DNA from: Herbaspirillum sp. meg3 | Lineage (GTDB): Bacteria > Pseudomonadota > Gammaproteobacteria > Burkholderiales > Burkholderiaceae_D | Assembly: GCF_002257565.1 (NCBI RefSeq) | Contig: NZ_CP022736.1 | Location: 2,542,001-2,606,000 of the forward strand | DNA length: 64,000 nt | Reading direction: 5' to 3' | Part shown: positions 45,401 through 54,700 of the stretch, piece after piece | Position numbering within the stretch: the first letter of the stretch is position 1 | How the letters are laid out: each line of letters starts with the position of its first letter | Made by a program: the position numbers and the translations under genes | Notes under the pieces: model-generated | The model's input: the letters and a program-made list of their open reading frames with translations, nothing else | Databases searched by the model: none | Told to the model about the DNA's origin: nothing

Positions 45401-45654
45401 GTCGGCATAGCGATTTCATTGAGGCTGGTGGGCATTCGCTGCTGGCCATCAAGCTGGTGGCGCGACTGCGTAAATTGTTTCGCATCGACATCGCGCCGGC
45501 GCTGGTGTTTGACCACGCCACACCGGCCGCGCTGGCAGCCGCCTTGCGTCAGCAGGCACCGGACCGGGCAGAGCTGGAGCAACTTGCGGCTCTGCGCCGG
45601 ACCTTGCTGGAAATGCCCGCCGCCGAGCGCGACGCTTTGCTGGAACAGGTCTAG
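42409..45654 (+). CDS. NRPS2: inactive C-like (interface) domain - A(Asp) - PCP
   Basis: The start overlaps the NRPS1 stop (ATGA) and has ACAGGAG before it. The 1081-residue enzyme begins with a condensation-like domain (about 15-430) in which the HHxxxDG motif reads SALVADA (residues 143-149), so both histidines are lost. The A domain (about 455-950) gives a pocket code read as DLTKVGHVGK, for Asp, and the PCP has Ser1010 in EAGGHSLL. A helical tail (ELEQLAALRRTLLEM) may dock to NRPS3. The dead domain fits the interface domains described for modules that recruit a beta-hydroxylase. Bond formation for this Asp would then be done by the last C domain of NRPS1. Confidence 0.92.
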   Translation: MTQTFESSRHVAPGLPLSSEQRNALASSASAVCLALDIQGELDPQRLEQALHTAVQQHTVLRHAFGMVSGYRGLRQQALTDAPPQSWRVFTALANVDRIAGDTLRLEYQQWQQQTFAPAAGEVLQARLIRCGDVHWQLWLAASALVADARSLLQLVADIRHHYMAGSGAAECDSFQYADYIEWRQSLDDDVDATAGRAYWANYAHRVAQAASPRLSYRQERGQTALQVHGTHLPATLSDALQDYAETNQTVVETVLHAAWLALLGKLTQAQQIRSVWRHDCRADYEPMAGAVGLYGKVFPVLLEVGAQDSFSDVLRQLAVLGEHHTGAQEYLTDDVAAAATSGIGFSVNTLVSFWRDATATWKVFPGPQWDARYELALHVDLADSSALRLQMHYAPQHYAHAAIDGLLRQFEAFLAQAIAHSTASLSALRWDDRALWSRRLVTQSIALDTGGDTLLAHIDRHAHATPQAIALCGSTSALPIDYASLMVRVNRLAHWLKEQGVGPQSRVGLALRRSPEMVVALLAVWRAGAAYLPIDPGWPAARRAGLLADAMPLLVLHDGADDIALAANEVRHVALATLDTLLPRYPSQAPAPDSTAAAGLSDAAYVLYTSGSTGTAKGVVIEHRQLLNYVLAASEGMQLASSRCWGLTSTVAADLGNTALFAALYHGATLAIADDDDMQDGAHFAGFIKRRRVDALKIVPSHLEALLEIDPVVLPSTIVLGGETAAPALVRKIWQHRPDCRVFNHYGPTETTVGVMWHAVTPDDVETDTAIPLTQVMANCRVAVFDDMLRETPVGAVGQLYIGGAQNCRGYLNRSVDSSAFVVDPLDASRTWYRSGDLACYLPQGGLRILGRADDQVKIRGFRIEPAEIEVALLQQSGIRQAVVLAHGAADQTASLTAFLVGESGRINAASLRPALLALLPEPMVPSRYVMLAAFPRLANGKIDRRALLQSLETAVTDASSDAPSNMQSDVALDDDLEFVVLDTMTQLLPPVTQALGRHSDFIEAGGHSLLAIKLVARLRKLFRIDIAPALVFDHATPAALAAALRQQAPDRAELEQLAALRRTLLEMPAAERDALLEQV

Positions 45655-45687
45655 CCACCAGCCGCCGCCGTCCTTTCTTCTTCCCGA

Positions 45688-45726
45688 GGTGTGCCCCTTG
45701 CGTACGCAGCTGGCAAAGGGCACACC
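45688..45726 (+). other. Strong hairpin between NRPS2 and NRPS3
   Basis: GGTGTGCCC (45688-45696) pairs perfectly with GGGCACACC (45718-45726) around a 21-base loop. It sits 33 bases after the NRPS2 stop and 28 before the preferred NRPS3 start. There is no T-run, so it is probably not a terminator. It may stabilise RNA ends or set the amount of NRPS3 relative to NRPS2. Confidence 0.6.
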
Positions 45727-45753
45727 GCCACCAGATATGTGAGCAGCCCCTTC

Positions 45754-48700
45754 ATGAACGAAAAAAACAATCAACTGCTGGCACTCTTGCAAAGCGATGC
45801 ACAAGAGCAGGCACTACGTTACCAAAGCCTCTCCGAGCACAGCGACAGACTGGACAGGGACGCCGGCGCAGCATCGTCCTCGCCGCTATCGTTCTCGCAG
45901 CAGCAGCTGTGGTACTTGCAGCAGATGGAGCCGCAGCAGACGGCGTACAACCTGACCCGCGCCTTCAGGTTGCACGGCACGCTCGACCACGCTGCATTGG
46001 AAGCTGCCTTTGCCGCCCTGATTGCACGTCACGCCAGCTTGCGCACCTGCTTTGTGGAACAAGACGGGATTGCATCGCAGCAGGTGACGGCAACAGTGCC
46101 GTTTGCCATGCAGGTGATTGACTGCAGCGAAGAGACGCCGGCAGAGCAGGAACACATAGTGGCTGCGCAAATCGATGCCGCCATGGCGCATGTGTTCGAT
46201 CTGCGCGAGGCACCCTTGTTGTTCGTGCGGCTGTTGAAACTGGGGCAGCAAGAGGGCCAAGAGGGGCAAGATTCAGGACAGCAGCAACACGTACTGCTGA
46301 TCGGCATGCATCACATTATTTCCGACGCCTGGTCCAATCCAATTGTCGCAAACGATTTGCAGCAGGCTTACCGGCTCGCGCTGGCAGAGCCTGGGTGCTT
46401 GCCGGTGCTGCCGGCCTTGCCGTTGCAGTATGCCGATTACGCCCGCTGGCAGCGCGAACATCTGCAAGGAGACTGGCTCCGGCAAGAGCTGGATCATTGG
46501 CAGACCGTACTGGGTGACGACGTACCGCCACTCAACCTCCCGCTGGACCGCCCCCGCAGTGGTCAAAGCGACGGTGCCGGTGCGGCTTTGAATTTTTCGT
46601 TGGACACCGGTCTGGCTGCAGGGCTCAGGCAATTTTGCAGAGATCAGCATTGCACGCCGTTTGTCGTGTTGCTGGCGGCCTGGCAGGTGCTGCTAAGGCG
46701 GTACAGCGGGCAGGACAATTTTGCAGTCGGAGTGCCGCAGGCAGGTCGCAACCGGCCGGAGTTGCAAGACATGGTCGGTTTTTTCGTCACCACTCAGGTC
46801 ATGCGTGCCAGACTCGGTTCGCGCCTGTCGTTGCGCGACGCATGCCGGCAGGTGCGCAGCGCTGCGCTGACAGCGCTGGAGCATGCCGAACTGCCGTTTG
46901 AACTGCTGCTGGAACGCTATCCGGCCGAACGCGGACTCGGGCGTCATCCACTGTTTCAGACTATGTTTGGTTTACAGATCATTGAGGGCGCAGCTACTCT
47001 GGAGTTGGATGGTGTCACCGCAACCACGCTCGACATCGGCGTGCGCTCGGCCAAGTTCGATCTGGCGTTAGACATCAAGATCATCAACGGCAAGGTCAAT
47101 GCGCGCCTGGAATACAGCAGCGAGGTATTCAGTGCCGCCACCATGCAACGCATCGCACGACATTATCAGGCGGTGCTGGCACAGATGACATCCGATCCCG
47201 ACTGCACCATCGGTGATCTGGTTCTGTCGGATGAAGAAGAACAACAGACCCTGTTGCAGTGGAGCCGTAATACGGCACATGCCAACAGCGTCCCCAGTAT
47301 CCTGTCGCTCATTGAACAACAGGTGATGTTGCATGCGCGGAGTAGCGCTGTGCGCGTGGTGCAGAGCGCACAGACGTTGACCTACGAGCAACTCAATCGT
47401 CATTCCAATCAGCTGGCGCACTGGCTCATCGGGCAGGGTGTCGGGCCGGACAGCCGGGTTGGCGTTGCCATGGAGCGTTCGCAGGAAATGGTCGTCGCCT
47501 TGCTGGCCATCATGAAGGCAGGGGGGGCCTACGTACCGATGGATCCGGATCATCCGCCACAACGGCTGAGCTACTTCATCGAAGACAGCCGCATTGGCTT
47601 GCTGCTCACGCAGGCGGCAATACTGCCGTTGTTACCGTTGTTACCGTTGTTGCCGGCAGCATCCGATGGCAGCACTGTGCGCGTCATCGATGTCGCCACG
47701 CTGGCACCGGCACTGTCACAGCAACCCGCGCACAATCCCGCGTTGCGCTTGCACCCCGAACATCTGGCCTATGTGATCTACACCTCGGGCTCCACCGGGC
47801 AGCCCAAGGGCGCTGCCAACCGGCATAGTTCGCTGGTCAACCGGCTCATGTGGATGCAGCAAGCCTATGGCTTAGGTCCCGGCGACAAGGTCCTGCAAAA
47901 GACCCCGTTCGGCTTCGATGTCTCGGTGTGGGAATTCTTCTGGCCGCTCATGACCGGTGCAGAACTGGTCATGGCGCCGCCGGGCGCACATCGTGATCCG
48001 GCGCAACTGGGCCAGTTAATTCGTGAGTACGGCATCACCACGTTGCACTTTGTGCCGTCGATGCTGCAAGCCTTCGTGAGCGACATTGCTGCAGCGCATT
48101 GCCCGAAACTGCAACGCGTGATTTGCAGCGGCGAAGCCTTGCCGATGGAGTTGCAGCAGCAGACGCAGCGTCAATTGCCGCAGGCGCAACTGATCAACCT
48201 GTACGGACCGACCGAAGCCGCCATCGACGTCACGCACTGGACGTGCCGGGTCGATGACCGTAGCGCGAGCGTACCGATAGGGCGTCCTATCAGCGCCACC
48301 CAAACCTATATTCTGGACGACGCGCTGCAACTGGTGCCGCAGGGTGTGGCAGGGGAGTTGTATCTGGGAGGTGTCAATCTGGCGCGCGGCTATCTGGGCA
48401 AGCCCGGGCTCACCGCAGAGCGTTTCGTCGCCAGCCCGTTCTCAGCCAACGGCGAACGGTTATATCGCACCGGCGATCTGGTGCGCTGGCGCGAGGACGG
48501 GCAGATCATGTATCTGGGGCGACTGGATCATCAGGTCAAGATCCGCGGCTTGCGTATAGAACTTGGCGAAATTGAGGCTGCTTTATTGGCGCAAGCGGTC
48601 ATCCGTGAAGTGGTGGTCGTTGCCGTGGAGGTGGCAGGCAGCAAACAACTGGTGGCCTATGTTTCAGCGCGGGCCGGTGCACAGATCGATGCGGAAGCCT

Positions 48701-51700
48701 TACGGATGGTTCTGGGCCGACAACTGCCGGACTACATGGTGCCGACCGTGATCATGGAACTGGCGACGCTGCCGCTGAGCACCAACGGCAAGATCGACCG
48801 CAAGGCTTTGCCGGCGGTGCAGACGCAGAGCGAAGAAGCCTACGCCGCACCACAGGGCGACACCGAGCAACAACTGGCGCAGATCTGGCAAACCGTATTG
48901 GGCCTGCCACAGGTCGGACGGCACGATAACTTCTTTGCGCTCGGCGGCGACTCCATCCTCAGCCTGCAAATCATTGCGCGTATGCGTCAGGCGGGTTGGA
49001 AAATTACGCCGAAGCAGGTGTTCGAACGGCAAAGCGTGGCGTTGCTGGCTGCCGTGGCGGTCGCGCTGGCACCTGTGGTGAGCGATGCAGCGCATGGTAT
49101 CGGATTGCAGAAACATCCTGCCGATACACTGGATATGTCCTTGCTGTCCTCACCGCTGACATCGCCGCAACTGGCACAGCTGCCAGTGCCACAGGAGCGG
49201 ATGGCAGCGCTCTATCCACTGTCACCGATGCAGACCGGGATGCTGTTCCATAGCGTCTATGAAAGCGGCAGCGCGGCTTACATCAATCAGTTGCGCATCG
49301 ACATTGACGGCGCGCTCGATAGCGATCGCTTTCGCGCCGCCTGGCAGGCGGTGCAGCAAGAACACGATGTCTTGCGCACCGGTTTTCTTGCCGACTGCAC
49401 ACCGCCTTTGCAATGGGTCGCGCGCACCGCACCGTTGCCGCTGGAAGACTACGACGTGCGTGCCATGGCCGACCCCGGTACGGCGCTCGATAGTATCGCC
49501 GCCGAACAGCTTGCGCGGGGCTTCGACCTGAATCAGCCACCGCTGCAACGGCTGGCGCTGGTGCGCACCGGCGAGGTCGGCTATCACTTCATCTGGACTG
49601 TGCATCATCTGCTGCTGGATGGCTGGAGTACCTCGCAATTGCTGGGTGAGGTGGTGCGGCGTTATCACGGAGCAGGCACATCGACGGTACAGACCGGCGC
49701 TTATCGCGACTACATCCGCTGGCTGCAACAACAGGACGGTGAAGAGCCCCAGCAATACTGGCAAGCACTGCTGACGCCGCTGACGGCACCGACCTATCTG
49801 CATCAGACGCTGAGTGTACCGACACCAACGCCGACTGCGGTATCAGCGTCGGTGCCGGATGCCGAGTCCTTCGGCGAACACCGGATCGTCTTGTCTGTTG
49901 CGCAAACCGAGGCGCTGGCCAGCTTCGCCAGGACTCAGCGTGTGACGCTCAATACACTGGTGCAGGCAGCCTGGGGATTGCTGTTGCAACGCTATACCGG
50001 ACAGCCGGCTGTGTGCTTCGGCGCTACCGTTGCAGGGAGGCCGGACGATCTGGCCGGTGCCGAACATTTGCTGGGGTTGTTCATCAATACCTTGCCGGTC
50101 ATGGTACCGGCTCAGCATGGACAATCGATATCACAATGGTTACAGGACCTGCAGGCCCAGAATCTGGCATCGCGCACGCTGCAGCACACGCCGCTCTATG
50201 ATATTCAACGCTGGCATGCCCATCTGGGTCAAAGCCTGTTTGACAGCATTCTGGTGTTCGAAAACTATCCGATCGACGCCGCATTGCGGGATGGTGCTGC
50301 TGCCGACGGCAGCTTGCGTTTCAAGCGCACGCATAGCCGTGAACAGACCAACTATCCGATGACAGTCGGTGTCTCGCTGGGTGATGGCCTGAACATCGGC
50401 TGGCGCTATGACCGCAGCCATTTCAGCGATAGCGCGGTGCTGTCGATTGCACGCCAACTACAGCATTGCCTGCAAGAACTTATCGCCGCGCACGACCAGC
50501 CGACTGGCGCCCTGTCTATCCTTGATGCCGATGAACAGCGCGCCTTGCTGAAGCAGGGGCAGGGGCAGGCGGAAACCTATGCGGCACAACCGGTGCATGT
50601 GCTGTTCCAGCAGATCGCACAGCGCACGCCATTGGCGTTGGCGGTGCGTATGGGGGAGGACAGTCTCAGTTACAGCGAGCTGGACGCTCGCGCCAACCGG
50701 TTGGCGCATCTGCTGATGGCGCAGGCTGCCGCTGTTGATGCCGGCGCTCATAGCGGCGGAGAACTGCGCATCGGCGTCGCCTTGCCGCGTTCGCCGCAGA
50801 TGATCGTGGCATTGCTGGCGGTGCTCAAAGCGGGTGCCGCCTATGTGCCGCTGGACCCGGAAACGCCCGCCGAACGGCTGACCTACATGCTTGACGACGC
50901 TGGTGTGAGCCTGCTGCTGACGCAACGCGATCTGTTGCCACCGTTGCCACCGTTGCCACCGTCGTCGCTGTCCGGTCTCGTCGTGCTTGAACTGGATGCG
51001 CTGGATCTGACTCACGGTGCGTCGCATGCGCCCGCTGTCGAGGTCAGCCCGGCGCAAATGGCCTATGTGATCTATACCTCGGGCTCCACCGGTAAGGCCA
51101 AAGGTGTCGCCGTCACGCACGGCCCTCTGAGTATGCATATCCAGGCCACTGCGACGCTTTATGAAATGGGGCCGCAATCACGTGAGCTGCATTTCTTGTC
51201 GTTTTCTTTCGATGGCGCGCACGAGCGCTGGATGACGGTGCTAAGTGCCGGCGGCACGCTGGTGTTGCGTGACCCCGATCTGTGGACCGCCGAACAGACC
51301 GTCGCTGCGTTGCATCGGCATGGCATCACACACGCCGGTTTCCCGCCGGTATATCTCAAGCAGCTCGCGGACTGGGTAGCGCGGACCGGTAATCCACCAC
51401 CGGTATTTCTGTATTCCTTCGGCGGCGAAGCGATGCCGCAGGACACCTTCGAACAGGTCCGTCAGGTGCTGCGCCCGCAGCGTCTTATCAATGGTTACGG
51501 CCCCACCGAGACGGTGGTCACGCCACTGGTATGGAAAGTCGACGCACAGCAAGCCTGTGATGCACCGTATGCACCGATAGGCAGTCCGGTCGGGGCACGC
51601 ACTGCGATGATTCTCGACGACCGGCTCCAGTTGCTGCCACGTGGCGTAGCCGGAGAACTGTATATCGGCGGCAGCGGACTGGCACGCGGTTATCTTGATC

Positions 51701-54700
51701 GCCCTGGTCTGACGGCGGCGTCGTTTCTGCCTGATCCGTTTGGTGAGCCAGGTGCGCGCATGTATCGCACAGGCGATCTGGTGCGCTGGCGCGAGGACGG
51801 TCAGATTGCCTATCTGGGGCGCATCGATCATCAGGTCAAGATCAAGGGATTCCGCATTGAGCTGGGTGAAGTCGAAGCCGCCTTGCTAGCGCAGCCGGGT
51901 ATCCGCCAGGCAGTGGCCGTGGTGAGACGCGTAGCCGAGGTCGACCGGCTGTGGGCTTATGTAAGCGCGCATGCGGATGCTGCTCCGGATTTGGCAGCGG
52001 TACAGCGCGCCTTGGCGGCGACGTTGCCGGGATATATGGTGCCGGGCAAGATACTGCTGCTGGACGCATTACCGCTTAATCCCAACGGCAAGATTGACCG
52101 CAAGGCGCTGCCGCAGGACGCCGGACAGGACAAGGAGCGCGCCGCCGGCGCACCTGCCGACCTCCCGGACGGCGAACTGGAAACGCGCATTGCGGCGTGC
52201 TGGGAAGCTGTGTTGGGCGTCACCGCCATCGGCCGTCATGACAACTTCTTCGAACTAGGCGGTGACTCGATTCTGAGCCTGCAAATCATTGCCCGCTTGC
52301 GTCAGGACGGCTGGAAAGTGACGCCAAAACAGATCTTCGAGCAGCAGACCGTGGCAGCGCTCGCGCTGGTGGCCGAAGCTGCCGGTAGCGTGTCGGCGGG
52401 ATCCCTACATCGTACAGCCGACTCCGCCAGTGACGGCGAAGTGCCCTTACTACCGATACAGGCGCAATTTTTTGCCAGCCCGATTCCATCGCGGCACCAC
52501 TGGAATCAGGCAGTGATGCTGCGTAGCCCGCGCGCGATTGATGCGGCTGCGTTGCAAGGCGCGTTGTTGAGTATCGTCAATCAGCATGATGCCTTGCGCA
52601 TGAGATTTGAACAGATGGACGATGGTGCCTGGCGGCAAACATATAGCCCGCCGTTGACCGAGCAAGATGCCGCGGCCGTAGCGTTGTTGTGGCAGAAGCA
52701 GGTTGACGCGAGCGCGTTGGATGAGGTGTGTGCGCAGGCGCAACGCAGTCTCGACTTGACCCATGGCCCGCTGTTGCGTGCGGTCTGCATGGCGCTCGAA
52801 GACGGTTCGTGGCGCTTGCTCGTGGTGGTGCATCACCTGGTGGTGGACGGCGTTTCCTGGCGGGTGTTGCTGGAAGACCTGCAAACCGCCTATGCGCAGC
52901 GGCTGAGTGGACAGGACATCGTGTTACCGGCAAAGACGGACTCGTACCGTGACTGGGGGCGCGTGTTGCAGGACTTCGCACCTACTTCCGCAGACGAACT
53001 GGCATATTGGCAGGCACTCAGCACAACGCCTGCAGGGTTGCCGTGCGACATGCCGCAGGCGCCGCTGCTGGCCAGCGATCAGGCGCGTGCTGCGTGCCGG
53101 CTGGATGTGGCGACGACACAGGCGCTGCTGAAACAGGCACCGGCTGCCTATCGCACGCAGATCAACGATCTGTTGCTGGCGGCGCTGGGTCAGGCATTGG
53201 GACAGTGGAGCGGCTTGCAGCAAGTACTGATCACGCTGGAGGGGCATGGCCGCGAACAACTCGATGATGACATCGATGTCTCGCGCACGGTCGGTTGGTT
53301 CACTAGTGTGATGCCGGTAGCGTTGCCCACCAGCGGCACGTTGCCTGCATTGATCACTGCGGTCAAGGAAACCTTACGCGCTATCCCACGCAAGGGCATC
53401 GGTTTTGGTCTGTTGCGGCAATGGGGCACGGCACAGCAACGCGCGGCACTGGAGACGGTGCCGACGGCGGCGCTTGCCTTCAATTATCTGGGGCAGTTCG
53501 ACGGCAATTTCCGCGCCGGCGACGACTGGCAACCGGCGGCTGAATCGCCGGGGGCCTCACGTGACGCCGCTGCGCCGATGGCACAGGATCTATCCATCAA
53601 CGGTCAGATTGTCGGCGGCGAACTACGGCTGGAGGCAACTTACAGCAAAGCGCGTTATCACGCTGCCACCATTGATGGCTTGATGCAGTTGCTGGAGCGC
53701 GCTTTGCATGACGTGGTCACGCATTGTTGCAGCGGTAGCAGCGGCATCACGCCGTCGGACTTTCCATTGGCGCGTCTGACGCAGCCGCAGCTCGACAGCG
53801 TGCTGGTTGAAATGGATTGCCGGCCCGCCCAGATCGAGGATATCTATCCGACTACGCCTTTGCAGCGCGGCATGTTGCTGCATCTGCTGCGCGCACCGTA
53901 TTCGACCGCCAATGTGGTCCAGCTCGATGCACACAGCAAGACGATCGATGTGGCGCGATTCCGTCAGGCCTGGACGACGGTGTTGCAGCGTCATCCGGTG
54001 CTGCGAACGGCCTTTGTCTGGAGTCCGCTGGAGGTGCCGCAACAAGTCGTGCTGCGTCAGGCAACATTGCCGATGACCTTGCTCGACTGGCGCGGGAGGT
54101 CGTCGCAGAATGCCGAGCAAGAATGGCTGGCCCTGTGCCGCTATGAGCACCAGCGCGGTTTCGATGCACGGCGGCCACCGCTGATGCGGTTTGTGATCGC
54201 CCAACTGGACGATGGGGTTCGCTTACTCTGGACCTGGCATCATATTTTGCTGGACGGCTGGAGCATGTCGCAATTGCTGGGCGAGGTGTTTTCACTGGCG
54301 GAAGATAAACCTGTGGCGCAGCAAGCCTTGCCGTTTTCCAGCTATATGGCATGGCTGGCGCAGCAATCGGCAGCTTCTGCCGATTCGGATGAGGCGTACT
54401 GGCGCGCGCAGTTTGCACGTTGTGCGCCATCCCGACCGGCGGGCTTGCTGGGTGCGACACCGGCGGCCACCGCGCTGCTGCCTGCAATTGAGGCGACTTG
54501 CAACAGTGGCGCGCCGTCAGCGTATGCGACAGTCTATCTGTCGATCGATCAGGAACGTAGCCGTCGCTTGCAATCCTTTGCCGGAGCCAGCCAGGTGACG
54601 CTCAACACATTGGTACAGGCAGCCTGGAGTCTGCTGCTGCACGAGTACACGGGGGCGGTTGATGTTGTGTTCGGTGTCACCGTGTCCGGTCGTAGTGTGG

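Noticed and set aside
38611..48751. Pairs of identical short open frames near 38.6-39.5 kb and 47.9-48.8 kb that could suggest duplicated small genes.
   Set aside because: They are shadow frames of the near-identical serine A domains and carry no separate meaning.
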